From: Pseudaquabacterium pictum
GTDB lineage: Bacteria; Pseudomonadota; Gammaproteobacteria; Burkholderiales; Burkholderiaceae_C
NCBI RefSeq assembly: GCF_005403045.1
Contig: NZ_BJCL01000010.1
Location: 1-64,000 of the forward strand
DNA: 64,000 nucleotides
Direction: 5' to 3'
Positions 26,546-36,180 of the stretch are shown here, one piece after another (within the stretch, counting starts at the first letter, position 1; each line of letters opens with the position of its first letter). Under the pieces are notes generated by a model. That model saw only the letters and a list, made by a program, of their open reading frames with translations, was not told the origin of the DNA and ran no database searches. A program made the translations under genes and the position numbers.

Positions 26546-27153
26546 GGCGCCGCCCCGGCCAGCTTGACGGTGGCGGCCTGGCTGCCGCTGGCGGCCACCT
26601 GCAACGGCTGGTCCAGGGCCGGGGCGCCGGGCGGCAGGCCCGGGTGCCAGGCGCGCAGCCGGTAGGCGCCGGCCGGCACGTCGGGCAGGGTGATCCGGCC
26701 GGTGGCGGCGGTCAGGCCGTGGTGGGGCGTCTCCACCACCACCATCCAGGCGGCCATGGTGTCGTGGATGTTGCAGCCGAGCACGGCGATGCCGGGGCTG
26801 TCGAACACCACCGGCGCGGCCGGGGTGCCGACATAGAGCTTGATCTCGAACTTCTTGATCGGCGAGAACGAGTAGACGTGGTGGCGCACCGTGTCGCGGT
26901 TGGGGAAGCTCACGGCCGTGCCCACCGGCACCACGGTCACCAGCGGCTGGAACTGGCGGCTGACCTGCACCACCTCGACGGCGGGGCCGGGCTTGCTGGC
27001 GGCACGTGCCTCCTTCGACTCCAGGAACACCGCGGCGCCGGCCAGCGGCTTGCCGGCGGCATCGGTCACCAGCACGTCGACGGTGCCGGCATGGGCGGCG
27101 AACGCCACGCTGGCGGCGGCGGCAAGGCAGGCAAGGGTCGTCAGGCGTGGCAT
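26542..27153 (-). CDS. Periplasmic cupredoxin-like protein (methylamine-utilisation type)
   Basis: A 203-residue exported protein. The signal peptide is MPRLTTLACLAAAASVAFAA/HAG. An N-terminal carboxypeptidase-regulatory-like beta fold (VDVLVTDAAGKPLAGAAVFL) merges into a plastocyanin-like part with His91/92 in RHHVYSF and Cys127, His130 and Met133 in GCNIHDTM, the usual ligands of a type 1 copper site. A second beta domain follows (RITLPDVPAGAYRLRAWHPG). Similar proteins are often annotated as methylamine utilisation proteins without evidence. It is translationally coupled to the GGDEF/EAL gene. An in-frame start 45 bases upstream would spoil the signal peptide. Confidence 0.83.
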   Translation of the reverse strand: MPRLTTLACLAAAASVAFAAHAGTVDVLVTDAAGKPLAGAAVFLESKEARAASKPGPAVEVVQVSRQFQPLVTVVPVGTAVSFPNRDTVRHHVYSFSPIKKFEIKLYVGTPAAPVVFDSPGIAVLGCNIHDTMAAWMVVVETPHHGLTAATGRITLPDVPAGAYRLRAWHPGLPPGAPALDQPLQVAASGSQAATVKLAGAAP

Positions 27154-27246
27154 CGGTCGGGTCGCGGTGGTCCGGATGGTCCCGCGCGAACGCGCCATCC
27201 CTGCTGGACTATCGGCCGCGCGGCCGTCCGACTTGAGCCCGCCGTG

Positions 27247-28389
27247 TCAACCGGCGCTGACGGGCGGCGCAGCCTCGGTGGTGGTGGCGCTGGCAATCAC
27301 GCCGCCGCCCAGGCAGACATCGCCGTCGTACAGCACGGCCGACTGGCCCGGCGTGACGGCCCATTGCGCCGCATCGAACTGCAGTCCGAAGCGGCCATCG
27401 CCCAGCGCGGCCAGCCGGCAGGCGGCGTCGGCCTGGCGGTAGCGCGCCTTGGCAGCCAGGGTGCCATCGGCCGGCGGGGTGCCGGACACCCAGCTGGCGT
27501 CGTCGAACACCAGGCTGTGCGACTGCAGCCAGGGGTGGTCATGCCCCTGCACCGCCACCAGCGCATTGCGTTCCAGGTCCTTGCGGGCGACGAACCAGGG
27601 CGCATGGTCGCCGGCGCCGCGGGCCGCACCCTTCTCCTTGACGCCGCCGATGCCCAGGCCCTGGCGCTGGCCCAGGGTGTAGAAGCTCAGGCCCACATGC
27701 TGGCCGATGCGGCGGCCGCGGTCGTCGACGATGGGGCCGGGCTGGTGGCGGAGGTAGCGGTTGAGGAATTCGCGGAACGGCCGCTCGCCGATGAAGCAGA
27801 TGCCGGTGGAATCCTTCTTCTTCGCGTTCGGCAGGCCGGCCTCGGCGGCGATGCGGCGCACATCGGTCTTGGGCAGTTCGCCCACCGGGAACAGGGTCTT
27901 GGCCAGCTGCGCCTGGGTGAGGCGGTGCAGGAAGTAGCTCTGGTCCTTCAGTGGGTCCACGCCCTTCAGCAATTCATGCCGGTGCAGCGCCGGGTTGAAG
28001 CGCACCCGGGCGTAGTGGCCGGTGGCGATCTTCTCGGCGCCCAAGCGCATCGCATGGTCGAGGAAGGCCTTGAACTTGATCTCGGCATTGCACAGCACGT
28101 CGGGGTTGGGCGTGCGGCCGGCGTCGTATTCACGCAGGAACTCGGCGAAGACGCGGTCCTTGTAGTCGGCGGCGAAGTTGACGTGCTCGATCTCGATGCC
28201 GATCACGTCGGCCACCGCGGCGGCATCGACGAAGTCGATGTTCGACGAGCAGTATTCGCTGTCGTCGTCGTCTTCCCAGTTCTTCATGAAGATGCCGACG
28301 ACCTCGTGCCCCTGCTGCTTGAGCAGCCAGGCGGTGACGGCCGAATCGACGCCGCCGGACAGGCCGACGACCACGCGTTGGGGTTTCAT
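27247..28389 (-). CDS. mnmA: tRNA-specific 2-thiouridylase
   Basis: A 380-residue enzyme that places sulfur on U34 of tRNA-Lys, -Glu and -Gln. The PP-loop SGGVDS (residues 11-16) binds ATP. Cys100 in [12 protein letters not shown] and Cys198 in [11 protein letters not shown] are the two catalytic cysteines. [17 protein letters not shown] and the C-terminal beta-barrel ([13 protein letters not shown]) are also in order. Length and motifs are fully typical. It is divergent from the GNAT gene across 39 bp. The last ~20 residues are a variable Thr/Ala tail. Confidence 0.97.
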   Translation of the reverse strand: MKPQRVVVGLSGGVDSAVTAWLLKQQGHEVVGIFMKNWEDDDDSEYCSSNIDFVDAAAVADVIGIEIEHVNFAADYKDRVFAEFLREYDAGRTPNPDVLCNAEIKFKAFLDHAMRLGAEKIATGHYARVRFNPALHRHELLKGVDPLKDQSYFLHRLTQAQLAKTLFPVGELPKTDVRRIAAEAGLPNAKKKDSTGICFIGERPFREFLNRYLRHQPGPIVDDRGRRIGQHVGLSFYTLGQRQGLGIGGVKEKGAARGAGDHAPWFVARKDLERNALVAVQGHDHPWLQSHSLVFDDASWVSGTPPADGTLAAKARYRQADAACRLAALGDGRFGLQFDAAQWAVTPGQSAVLYDGDVCLGGGVIASATTTEAAPPVSAG

Positions 28390-28428
28390 CGGCGTGATTG
28401 TCCCCAGTTCGTCCGCAGAATGCCCCGC

Positions 28429-28890
28429 ATGACGTTGACCCACCGCCCCGCCGTGCCCGAGGACGCCCCCGCCTGCATCGACCTGCGCGGCCGCACCCGC
28501 CAGAACGCCGTGCCCGCCGACCGCCTGGCGGCCTACGGCATCACCGCCGCCAGCTGGGCGGAGGGCATCCGCAGCGGCGCGACGCCTGGCCATGTGTGCC
28601 TGCGTGGCGACCATCTGGTCGGCTACTGCTTCGGCGACCGCGACACCGGCGAAGTGGTGGTGCTGGCCCTGCTTCCGGAGGCCGAAGGCCAGGGGCTCGG
28701 CCGCGACCTGCTGGGCCGCGTGGTGGCGCAGCTGGCCGGGCTGGGCTGGCGCCGGCTGTTCCTGGGCTGCAGCACCGACCCGGCCAGCCGCTCACACGGC
28801 TTCTACCGCCACCTGGGCTGGCAGTCCACCGGCCGGCTGGACGCCCACGGCGACGAGATTCTGGAACTGCTGCTGCCGGCGCCGGGCTGA
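28429..28890 (+). CDS. GNAT-family N-acetyltransferase
   Basis: A 153-residue single-domain acetyltransferase. [20 protein letters not shown] is the beta4 core, and [20 protein letters not shown] contains the acetyl-CoA loop (Q/RxxGxG/A). [19 protein letters not shown] is the typical C-terminal motif. The acceptor (amine, amino acid or antibiotic) cannot be predicted. An in-frame ATG nine bases earlier (28420) is an alternative start; neither has a strong ribosome binding site. It ends convergent with the thioesterase gene. Confidence 0.88.
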   Translation: MTLTHRPAVPEDAPACIDLRGRTRQNAVPADRLAAYGITAASWAEGIRSGATPGHVCLRGDHLVGYCFGDRDTGEVVVLALLPEAEGQGLGRDLLGRVVAQLAGLGWRRLFLGCSTDPASRSHGFYRHLGWQSTGRLDAHGDEILELLLPAPG

Positions 28891-28903
28891 GCGCCGTACG
28901 GCC

Positions 28904-29350
28904 TCACCCCAGCCGGAAGGTGGCACTAGCGCGCGCTGCCAATTCGCCGTCGGCCAGCACATGGCATTCGGTGAAGGCCAGGGTGCGGCCGTGGCGCAGC
29001 ACCACCGGGCGGAATTCCAGCCATTGGCCGATGCTGGCGCTGGCCATGAAGTCGAGCACCAGGCTGACCGTCACCGCACCGGCCGGCGGCGTCTGGCCGG
29101 CCGCCGCCGCGGCGGCGCGCGCGGCCGCCACCGCCGACAGGCCCATGGCGTTGTCGGCCAGCGCGCTGATCAGCCCGCCATGGGCGAAGCCGCGGCCGTT
29201 GCAGTGGGCCTCGCGCACCCGCAGCCCCAGTTGCATGCGGTGGCCATCCGGCCTGGCATACAGTGGCTGCCACGGCGCGGTGAGCGGGCTGTGCCGGGTG
29301 TGCGGCGCAAAACCGTCGGGGATGGACTCGGGCGTGTCGGACATGGGCAT
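28904..29350 (-). CDS. PaaI-type hotdog-fold thioesterase
   Basis: A 148-residue hotdog protein. GFAHGGLISALADNAMG is the family motif in which HGG positions the thioester and the Asp provides catalysis. VTVSLVLDFMASASIGQWLE follows as the second strand block. Such enzymes hydrolyse acyl-CoA thioesters. It is the last gene of a three-gene leftward set (Nudix, metallo-beta-lactamase, thioesterase), beginning 3 bp after the MBL gene's stop. Confidence 0.85.
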   Translation of the reverse strand: MPMSDTPESIPDGFAPHTRHSPLTAPWQPLYARPDGHRMQLGLRVREAHCNGRGFAHGGLISALADNAMGLSAVAAARAAAAAAGQTPPAGAVTVSLVLDFMASASIGQWLEFRPVVLRHGRTLAFTECHVLADGELAARASATFRLG

Positions 29351-29353
29351 TGC

Positions 29354-30250
29354 TCAGGCCATTGCCCAGCGGCCGTCGTCGAGCTGGCGGACCCGGCCAT
29401 CGGCCAGCAGCTCGTCCAGGTGCATCTGGATGCTGCGCCGCTCGACGAAGCCGACCCACAGCGCGTCGTGCTCGGGCGGGTACAGCAGGCGCTGGCGCAC
29501 CAGGTCGTCCATGGCCTGCGGGCCTGGCGCCAGCATCGCCAGCAGCTTCGCCTCGCGCTCATCGAGCTTGGCGGTGAAGGCGGCCAGCTGGTCGAGGAAC
29601 GCCGACCGGTCGCTGATGACGGCGCGGTGGTGCGAGGTGACCCACACCCTTGCGTCCAGGGTGGCCACCGCCGCCAGGCTGCGGCGGAAGTCGGCCAGGT
29701 TGGAGGTGGCGTCGCCGTAGTACGGGCCGAAGCCGGAGAGATCGATGTCGCCGATGAAGGCCACGCCGTGGCTCTGCTCGATCAGCGCGCAATGGCCGGC
29801 GGTGTGGCCGGGCAGGTGCTGCGCCCGCACGCTGACACCGCCGCCCAGCTGCCACACCGCGCCGTCGGCATAGGCGGTGGCGTCGGGACGCGGGTGGTAG
29901 AAGAACTCGGCCCGCAGCTTGTCGTGCATCGGCGCCAGCACCTCGGGCGGGTAGCCGAAGTGGCGCGACAGGCCGTCCCAGCTCTGCGCGGCAGCCAGGT
30001 CGGCGTGGTGCACCTGCACGGCGGCCCGCGGCACGCGGTGCAGGCCGGTCATGTGGTCTTCATGCACATGGCCCAGGATGACCATGTCCACGTCGTCGAA
30101 ATCGGCCCCGATGCGGTTGGCCACCAGCGGCGTGTCGAAGGCCACGCGCTGGTCGGCGCCCTGCACGATGACCTGGTTGCCATCGGGGTATTTGCCGGAC
30201 TTTTCGCCCAGGTGCACAGCCACCGGGCCGAAGCGCAACACATCGTTCAT
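29354..30250 (-). CDS. Metallo-beta-lactamase-fold hydrolase
   Basis: A 298-residue MBL-fold protein. HVHEDH (residues 61-66) is the HxHxDH metal motif, HLPGHTAGHC contributes the next His, and FIGDIDLSGFGPYYGD gives the bridging Asp. The C-terminal ~80 residues form a helical winged domain like those in the RNase Z/LACTB2 branch (AMDDLVRQRLLYPPEHDALW). The substrate is unknown; hydrolysis of thioesters or lactones is possible given the thioesterase neighbour. It starts 11 bp after the Nudix stop. Confidence 0.88.
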   Translation of the reverse strand: MNDVLRFGPVAVHLGEKSGKYPDGNQVIVQGADQRVAFDTPLVANRIGADFDDVDMVILGHVHEDHMTGLHRVPRAAVQVHHADLAAAQSWDGLSRHFGYPPEVLAPMHDKLRAEFFYHPRPDATAYADGAVWQLGGGVSVRAQHLPGHTAGHCALIEQSHGVAFIGDIDLSGFGPYYGDATSNLADFRRSLAAVATLDARVWVTSHHRAVISDRSAFLDQLAAFTAKLDEREAKLLAMLAPGPQAMDDLVRQRLLYPPEHDALWVGFVERRSIQMHLDELLADGRVRQLDDGRWAMA

Positions 30251-30261
30251 CGGTGGTCCTG

Positions 30262-30753
30262 TCAGGTCCAGAGCGAGGGATCGGCGCCCACCACGCCCAG
30301 CGGGTGGCGCACGCCGGCGAGGTGGTCGTCGATGCAGCGCTGCACCAGCGGGCTGCGGTGGCGGGCGGCGCTGGCGCGCACCTCGTCGGGCGTGAGCCAC
30401 AGCGTGCGCACCACCGGCGCGTCCAGCGTGCGGGCGGGATCGGGCGCGGCCACGCTGCCGCCGTAGGCGAAGCGCAGGTAGGTGATGTCCTCGGCCGGCT
30501 GGCCATGGGCGGCCGGCCGCTGCAGGCGCGCCAGGTACACGCCCACCAGCCACTGTGGCGTGAAGGCACAGGCTGTCTCTTCCAGGCACTCGCGGGCCGC
30601 ACCCTGTTCCGGCGTCTCGCCGGGGTCGAGGTGGCCGGCCGGGTTGTTGAGCTTCAAGCCCTCGGGCGTCATCTCCTCGACCAGCAGGAAGCGCCCGTCC
30701 TGCTCGACCACGGCAGCCACGGTGACGCTGGGTTTCCATCGCGCATCAGACAT
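30262..30753 (-). CDS. Nudix hydrolase (NudJ-like)
   Basis: A 163-residue Nudix enzyme. The Nudix box is complete: GHLDPGETPEQGAARECLEE followed by T, fitting Gx5Ex7REUxEExGU except at the last Gly. It starts at ATG 30753 (MSDARWKPSVTVAAVVEQDG); an upstream ATG at 30786 adds a non-conserved lead. NudJ-type proteins remove phosphate from nucleoside or thiamine pyrophosphates. It is the first gene of the Nudix-MBL-thioesterase set and lies divergent from pntA. Confidence 0.87.
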   Translation of the reverse strand: MSDARWKPSVTVAAVVEQDGRFLLVEEMTPEGLKLNNPAGHLDPGETPEQGAARECLEETACAFTPQWLVGVYLARLQRPAAHGQPAEDITYLRFAYGGSVAAPDPARTLDAPVVRTLWLTPDEVRASAARHRSPLVQRCIDDHLAGVRHPLGVVGADPSLWT

Positions 30754-30889
30754 GCGCGGCATGCTATCCGTGTGCCTGCCGTGCACTGGGTCACGGTGGC
30801 GACGACTGAAAACGGCAGGTCAGGTAAGCTTCTTGCAGTGGCCGCTGCTCGCCCGCGCGCCGTGAAGCACCGGGCCTGCCGCCTGACAA

Positions 30890-30903
30890 CAACTGAGGAG
30901 TTG
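30890..30903 (+). promoter_or_regulatory. RBS inside small hairpin before pntA
   Basis: CAACT (30890-30894) and AGTTG (30899-30903) can pair, placing GAGG of the ribosome binding site GAGGAG (30895-30900) in the loop, with the ATG at 30909. A 5-bp stem is weak at physiological temperature, so it may merely tune initiation. Confidence 0.35.
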
Positions 30904-30908
30904 ATTCC

Positions 30909-32501
30909 ATGGGTCTGCTGATTGGTGTGCCGCGCGAGACGGCGGCCGGGGAGAAGCGCGTCGCCACCGTGCCCGAGGTGGTCGAGAAGCTCATCAAGCT
31001 GGGCTTCTCGGTGCAGGTGGAAAGCGGTGCCGGTGATGCCGCCAACTGTGGCGACGACACCTACCGCGCCGCCGGCGCGCAGATCGCTGCCAGTGCGGCC
31101 GACGTCTGGGGTCGCAGCGACATCGTCTTCAAGGTGCGCCCGCCCACGCCCGATGAGGTGGCCCTGCTGCGCCCGGGCGCCATGCTGATCGGCTTCGTCT
31201 GGCCGGCGCAGAACCCCGCGCTGATGGAGCAGCTGGCCGCCAAGGGCGCCACCGTGCTCGCCATCGACGCACTGCCGCGCCAGCTGAGCCGGGCGCAGAA
31301 GATGGACGCGCTGACCTCGCAGGCCGGCGTGAGCGGCTACCGCGCCGTGATCGAGGCGGCCAATGCCTTCGGCCGCTTCTTCAACGGCCAGATCACCGCC
31401 GCCGGCAAGGTGCCGCCGGCCAAGGTGTTCATCGCCGGTGCCGGCGTGGCCGGTTTGGCGGCCATCGGCACGGCGGCCAACCTGGGCGCCATCGTGCGCG
31501 CCAACGACACCCGCGCCGAGGTGGCCGACCAGGTCGTCTCGCTGGGCGGCGAGTTCGTCAAGGTCGACTACGAGGAAGAAGGCTCGGGCGGCGGCGGGTA
31601 CGCCAAGGTGATGAGCGAGGGCTTCCAGGCCGCGCAGCGCGCGATGTACGCGAAGCAGGCGCGCGAGGTCGACATCATCATCACCACCGCGCTGATCCCG
31701 GGCAAGCCGGCGCCCAAGCTGATCACCGCCGAGATGGTGGCCACGATGAAGCCCGGCAGCGTGATCGTCGACATGGCCGCCGAGCAGGGCGGCAACTGCG
31801 AGCTCACCGTGCCCGGCGAGGCGGTGGTGCGCCACGGCGTCACCATCGTCGGCTACACCGATCTGGCCAGCCGGCTGGCCAAGCAGAGCAGCACGCTGTA
31901 CTCGAACAACCTGCTGCGCCTGACCGAGGAGCTGTGCAAGACCAAGGACGGCCAGGTCAATGTCAACTTCGAGGACGACGCGATCCGCGGCCTCACGGTG
32001 ATCAAGGAGGGTGCCGTCACCTGGCCGGCACCGCCCATCAAGATGCCGGCGGCGCCGGCCAAGGCGGCCGCTGCGGCGGCCGCGCCGGCGGCCAAGAAGG
32101 CCCATGGCCATGGGCCGGGCGAGCCGATGTCGGCCAAGAGCCTGGCCACGGTGTTCGGCATCGGCGCGGTGCTGTTCGCCCTCGTCGGCCTGTACGCGCC
32201 GGCCAGCTTCCTGGCGCACTTCACCGTCTTCGTGCTGGCCTGCTTCATCGGCTACATGGTGGTGTGGAACGTCACGCCCAGCCTGCACACGCCGTTGATG
32301 AGCGTGACGAACGCGATCAGCTCGATCATCGCCATCGGCGCCCTGGTGCAGGTGGCGCCGCCGCTGGATGCTGCCGGGGCGCTGAACCGGCCGAACGGGC
32401 TGATCCTGGGCCTGGCCGTCGTCGCGCTGGTGCTGACGGCCGTCAACATGTTCGGCGGCTTCGCGGTGACGCGGCGCATGCTGGCGATGTTCCGCAAGTG
32501 A
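30909..32501 (+). CDS. pntA: NAD(P) transhydrogenase subunit alpha
   Basis: A 530-residue fused alpha subunit. Residues 1-~375 are the NAD(H)-binding domain I ([56 protein letters not shown]). After an Ala/Pro/His linker (~385-410) come about four membrane segments of domain II. Together with PntB it couples hydride transfer from NADH to NADP+ to proton entry, supplying NADPH. Unlike many alphaproteobacteria, domain I and the first membrane part are not split into PntAA and PntAB. The pntB gene follows 28 bp later. Confidence 0.97.
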   Translation: MGLLIGVPRETAAGEKRVATVPEVVEKLIKLGFSVQVESGAGDAANCGDDTYRAAGAQIAASAADVWGRSDIVFKVRPPTPDEVALLRPGAMLIGFVWPAQNPALMEQLAAKGATVLAIDALPRQLSRAQKMDALTSQAGVSGYRAVIEAANAFGRFFNGQITAAGKVPPAKVFIAGAGVAGLAAIGTAANLGAIVRANDTRAEVADQVVSLGGEFVKVDYEEEGSGGGGYAKVMSEGFQAAQRAMYAKQAREVDIIITTALIPGKPAPKLITAEMVATMKPGSVIVDMAAEQGGNCELTVPGEAVVRHGVTIVGYTDLASRLAKQSSTLYSNNLLRLTEELCKTKDGQVNVNFEDDAIRGLTVIKEGAVTWPAPPIKMPAAPAKAAAAAAAPAAKKAHGHGPGEPMSAKSLATVFGIGAVLFALVGLYAPASFLAHFTVFVLACFIGYMVVWNVTPSLHTPLMSVTNAISSIIAIGALVQVAPPLDAAGALNRPNGLILGLAVVALVLTAVNMFGGFAVTRRMLAMFRK

Positions 32502-32529
32502 ACAAGACCAACAACAAGAAGGAGCGGAC

Positions 32530-33945
32530 ATGAGTTCCAGCCTTGCCACGATGGCGTACATCGGTGCCACCATCCTGTTCATCCTCAGCCTGGGCGGGCT
32601 GAGCAACCCCGAGACCGCCCGCCGCGGCAACCTGTTCGGCATGGTCGGCATGGCGATTGCCGTACTGGCCACGGTGCTGGGCCCGCGTGTCACCGCGGCC
32701 GGCGTGCCGTGGATCGTCGGCGCCCTGGTGGTGGGTGGCGCCATCGGCGTCATCGCCGCCAAGAAGGTGCAGATGACGCAGATGCCCGAGCTGGTGGCGC
32801 TGATGCACAGCCTGGTCGGCCTGGCGGCCTGCCTGGTGGGCTTCGCCAGCTACGTGGACACGTCCACCGTGTTCGCCACCGGCGCCGAGAAGGCGATCCA
32901 CGAGGTCGAGATCTATGTCGGCATCCTGATCGGCGCGGTCACCTTCAGCGGCTCGATCGTGGCCTTCGGCAAGCTGTCGGGCAAGATCGGCGGCAAGCCG
33001 CTGCTGCTGCCCGGCCGGCACCTGCTGAACCTGGTGGGTCTGCTGGTGGTGGTGTACTTCGGCTGGGCCTTCGTGCAGGCGCACGACATCCCGGCCGGCA
33101 TGCTGCCGCTGCTGGTGATGACGGTGATCGCGCTGCTGTTCGGCATCCACATGGTGATGGCCATCGGCGGCGCCGACATGCCGGTGGTGGTGTCGATGCT
33201 CAACAGCTACTCGGGCTGGGCGGCCGCGGCCACCGGCTTCATGCTGAGCAACGACCTGCTGATCGTGGTGGGCGCGCTGGTCGGCTCGTCGGGCGCCATC
33301 CTCAGCTACATCATGTGCCGGGCGATGAACCGCAACTTCATCAGCGTGATCGCCGGTGGCTTTGGTGGCGGCGCACCCGCCCCGGCGGCTGCGGGCGGTG
33401 CGGCGCAGCCGCAAGGCGAGGTGTCGCCGATCCTGGCCGCCGAGACGGCCGAACTGCTGCGCGAATCGAAAAGCGTGATCATCGTGCCCGGCTACGGCAT
33501 GGCGGTGGCGCAGGCCCAGCACACGGTGTACGAGATCACCAAGCTGCTGCGCGAGAAGGGCGTGAACGTGCGCTTCGGCATCCACCCGGTGGCCGGCCGC
33601 ATGCCCGGCCACATGAACGTGCTGCTGGCCGAAGCCAAGGTGCCGTACGACATCGTGCTGGAGATGGACGAGATCAACGAGGACTTCCCCGGCACCGACG
33701 TGACCATGGTGATCGGCGCCAACGACATCGTGAACCCGGCCGCGCAGGACGACCCCACCAGCCCGATCGCCGGCATGCCGGTGCTGGAGGTGTGGAAGGC
33801 CAAGACCAGCATCGTGATGAAGCGCAGCATGGCCAGCGGCTATGCCGGCGTGGACAACCCGTTGTTCTACAAGGAGAACAACCGCATGCTGTTCGGCGAC
33901 GCCAAGAAGATGCTGGACGAGGTGCTGATGGCGCTGAAGGCCTGA
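32530..33945 (+). CDS. pntB: NAD(P) transhydrogenase subunit beta
   Basis: A 471-residue subunit with about nine membrane segments (residues ~5-265) followed by the NADP(H)-binding domain III (~290-471). Domain III landmarks are [54 protein letters not shown] and [17 protein letters not shown]. Invariant His, Asn and Ser residues in the membrane part form the proton path. An AAGGAG lies seven bases before the ATG. A rho-independent terminator follows the gene, so pntAB is a two-gene unit. Confidence 0.97.
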   Translation: MSSSLATMAYIGATILFILSLGGLSNPETARRGNLFGMVGMAIAVLATVLGPRVTAAGVPWIVGALVVGGAIGVIAAKKVQMTQMPELVALMHSLVGLAACLVGFASYVDTSTVFATGAEKAIHEVEIYVGILIGAVTFSGSIVAFGKLSGKIGGKPLLLPGRHLLNLVGLLVVVYFGWAFVQAHDIPAGMLPLLVMTVIALLFGIHMVMAIGGADMPVVVSMLNSYSGWAAAATGFMLSNDLLIVVGALVGSSGAILSYIMCRAMNRNFISVIAGGFGGGAPAPAAAGGAAQPQGEVSPILAAETAELLRESKSVIIVPGYGMAVAQAQHTVYEITKLLREKGVNVRFGIHPVAGRMPGHMNVLLAEAKVPYDIVLEMDEINEDFPGTDVTMVIGANDIVNPAAQDDPTSPIAGMPVLEVWKAKTSIVMKRSMASGYAGVDNPLFYKENNRMLFGDAKKMLDEVLMALKA

Positions 33946-33963
33946 GCGACCGCTGCGCAACAC

Positions 33964-33990
33964 AAAGGGCCGGCATTGCCGGCCCTTTTT
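33964..33990 (+). terminator. Rho-independent terminator of pntAB
   Basis: An 11-bp perfect stem (AAAGGGCCGGC at 33964-33974, ATT loop, GCCGGCCCTTT at 33978-33988) runs into five T residues at 33986-33990. It begins 18 bp after the pntB stop. The convergent PEP-CTERM gene ends at 34011, and on the minus strand the T-run is poor. Confidence 0.93.
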
Positions 33991-34010
33991 GCTTTGGCAG
34001 ACGCGTGGAC

Positions 34011-34670
34011 TCAGGTCCGCCGGCGGCGGGCCATCCAGCCCAGGGCTGCCAGGCCGGCGGCGAACATGGCCCAGGTCTGCGGCTCGGGCACCGGGGCGGT
34101 GAGCGCGACGTTGTCGATGAAGGTGCGGTCCAGCCCCCGCCCGTTGCCGATGTTGCCATCGGTGTAGTCGGTGGCGATGTACACGCCCGTCAGGTTGGCC
34201 AGCACCGTCGTCAACGTGGCCAGCGAGGCCAGCGGGGCGTTGTTCCTGTAAGGCTGCTGCGTGTCACTGAAGCTGCGCCAGCCCGCGCCTTCGGCCAGCG
34301 CGAAGCTGTAGCGCGTCCAGGCGCTGCTGGGGATGGCGGCCTCGGCAATCAGGGTGAAGCCGCCGCCGGTGAGGGCCGCCCGAACGCCGTAGGCCGGGGC
34401 CAGGCCGTCGTAGGCATGGCGCAGGTCGAAGCTGAACACGCCACCGGCAGCAACCGGTGAGAGGAAACTGACGGGCGCCTGCAGGTAGGCCCAGCCGTCG
34501 GACTTGTCGTCCACACGGATGGCGAAATCTGTCCAGACGACGGGCTGGTTGTCGTTGTTGACCGAGATCCAGCCCTCGGCGCCGGCATCAAAGCTGCTGG
34601 TGGCAGCGTGGGCAGCAGAGCCGGCCAGCAAGGCGGTGCTCAGCATCAGGTGCAAGGCAGAGGCAGACAT
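34011..34670 (-). CDS. PEP-CTERM sorting-domain protein 1
   Basis: A 219-residue exported protein. The signal peptide is MSASALHLMLSTALLAGSAA/HA. The mature part is beta-rich and resembles a laminin-B/carbohydrate-binding-like jelly roll (SFDAGAEGWISVNNDNQP, GGVFSFDLRHAYDG, DRTFIDNVAL). The C-terminal sorting tail is VPEPQTWAM, a hydrophobic helix, then ARRRR. The tail should be recognised by an exosortase and linked to the surface or polysaccharide matrix. The start at 34670 is chosen because GGAG sits eight bases before it; an earlier in-frame ATG at 34688 is possible. Confidence 0.85.
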   Translation of the reverse strand: MSASALHLMLSTALLAGSAAHAATSSFDAGAEGWISVNNDNQPVVWTDFAIRVDDKSDGWAYLQAPVSFLSPVAAGGVFSFDLRHAYDGLAPAYGVRAALTGGGFTLIAEAAIPSSAWTRYSFALAEGAGWRSFSDTQQPYRNNAPLASLATLTTVLANLTGVYIATDYTDGNIGNGRGLDRTFIDNVALTAPVPEPQTWAMFAAGLAALGWMARRRRT

Positions 34671-34763
34671 GGCAGACGCTCCGTTCATCCGGTCGATCGG
34701 ATTGTCGGCAGGCGGTCGCCGCCATGTCATCCTGCGTGCAAGGGGGGGTGGGCCGCGGTTCTG

Positions 34764-35792
34764 TCACCGGATGTTGCTGCGGCGGTGCGCCCTCCAGCCC
34801 AGCGCCAGCAGGCCGCCCAGCAACAGCGCCCAGGTCTGCGGCTCGGGCACGGCGGACGTCAGGAACACGCCGCTGTCCGAGGTGAAGCTCACGCCGTCGG
34901 GCAGTGCCAGCACGATGCGGGAGGTGTCGAGGAAATCGGAGGCGCCGCCCTGGCCCGCAAATGTCGCCAGCCTGTTGCTGATGCCGATGACCTGCATCGC
35001 GCCGGTCAGTTCATACACGCCGCTGAAGCGGATGCTGTTCGGACCGGACTCCTCCCAGGCATGGCTCACCCACCCACCGCTGGAGGTGATCGGAGAGGGG
35101 CTGCCCGTGCCGATCGAAGCCTGGTAGCGGGCGCCGGCGCTGCCGAACTGGAACTGGGCGTCGATCGTGGCGACACCCGGCTGGAACGGAAAGACCGACA
35201 GGCCGCCATCCAGTTCGAAGCCGACCGTGATCCGTGTGACCGTGCCGGCGGTTGCGCCGGCCACCTGGAAGTTCAGCGTGTCGTTCAGATGGGCATAGGC
35301 CAAGCCACCATTCCAGGTGGGCCCGGACAGCACGCTGCGGAACTTGTCGCTCGACGCGGACACGCCGATTTCACCGGTTGCCAGGTCGGCGCGGGCGCTG
35401 GCGAGGCCCGTGGCGAAGTCCGCCGCGTTGTAGCCGGCGTTGTCGCTGCGGCTTGCGTTGGCGACGGCGGTGGTCAGGTCGTAGTTCGTGCCGCTGCTGC
35501 TGCCGGTGCCGGTGGCCGATGCAAAGCACAGGAAGCCGCTGCCTGCCGCAGGGTCCGGGCATCCCAGCCGTTGAACACCGGGATAGTCGACCGTGGTCGA
35601 CCAGTTGCCGGAGGCATCGGGGAGCTTGCGGTAGGCGGAAACCGTCTGGGCGCCGTCGTAGGCGAACTGGGCCGTGGCCGAGACGGCGACGCCGTAGCCG
35701 TCGGACATGCCGGCCTGTGCCGGGCCGGACAGCAGCAGGCCGGCAGCGGTCACGGCGGGTAGCAGGGTGGACAGAAGAGGGCGTGGCGTCAT
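34764..35792 (-). CDS. PEP-CTERM sorting-domain protein 2
   Basis: A 342-residue exported protein. The signal peptide is MTPRPLLSTLLPAVTAAGLL ending SGPAQA/GMSDG. The mature domain is Gly/Ser/Thr/Ala-rich and beta-predicted, with no recognised fold. The tail is VPEPQTWALLLGGLLALGWR followed by AHRRS, a PEP-CTERM signal. An ATG eleven codons upstream is possible, but the signal peptide starts cleanly at 35792. It lies 93 bp upstream of protein 1 on the same strand, so the two may be expressed together. Confidence 0.85.
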   Translation of the reverse strand: MTPRPLLSTLLPAVTAAGLLLSGPAQAGMSDGYGVAVSATAQFAYDGAQTVSAYRKLPDASGNWSTTVDYPGVQRLGCPDPAAGSGFLCFASATGTGSSSGTNYDLTTAVANASRSDNAGYNAADFATGLASARADLATGEIGVSASSDKFRSVLSGPTWNGGLAYAHLNDTLNFQVAGATAGTVTRITVGFELDGGLSVFPFQPGVATIDAQFQFGSAGARYQASIGTGSPSPITSSGGWVSHAWEESGPNSIRFSGVYELTGAMQVIGISNRLATFAGQGGASDFLDTSRIVLALPDGVSFTSDSGVFLTSAVPEPQTWALLLGGLLALGWRAHRRSNIR

Positions 35793-35841
35793 GGTGGGTG
35801 CCTCGTTGTGGGGGATGCCTTGCATCGTCCGGTGGCCAGCG

Positions 35842-36081
35842 TCACCCGCCCGTCACCGGTTGCGGGGGTGGCCCGAACGGGCAGCCCGGCGCATGGGGCA
35901 GCAGGTCGGGTTGCCAGGCCTGGGCCGCGCAGCGGGTGCAGGTGAAGGTGCCGCCCAGCGGCCCGTCGGGCTGGTAGATCAGCAGTTGCCGACCGGCATG
36001 CCACAGGCGCGCGCGCCCCGGCGGTAAACCGGCGGGCGGGGGGGATGGTGTGGGCGGGGCCATGGCGTGGCGATACTCCAC
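35842..36081 (-). CDS. Small Cys-containing hypothetical protein (79 aa)
   Basis: The frame contains a Pro-rich lead, then ARLWHAGRQLLIYQPDGPLG, GTFTCTRCAAQAWQPDLLPH and APGCPFG. The CxxC followed by an HxxxC arrangement suggests a small zinc-ribbon-like knob. It has no signal peptide. It lies between the PEP-CTERM genes and the divergent BTAD regulator, 99 bp from the latter. It could be a false frame, but the Cys/His spacing is unusual for chance. Confidence 0.4.
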   Translation of the reverse strand: MEYRHAMAPPTPSPPPAGLPPGRARLWHAGRQLLIYQPDGPLGGTFTCTRCAAQAWQPDLLPHAPGCPFGPPPQPVTGG

Positions 36082-36180
36082 GCTGCAGCGTCACCGCAGC
36101 GTCAATGCCGCCGTCACCCTCCCTGGCCAAGGGATTGCGGGGCCGCCACGGCGCCTGCAACCTGAGGATCGGACACCGCG

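Noticed and set aside
34735-34763. GGGGGGGTGGGCC as a third copy of the two-hairpin repeat
   Set aside because: Only the G-run resembles the repeat; neither hairpin is present.
34671-34763. Sigma-54 site before PEP-CTERM protein 1
   Set aside because: TGGC and TGC are present, but the GG to GC spacing is two bases too long.
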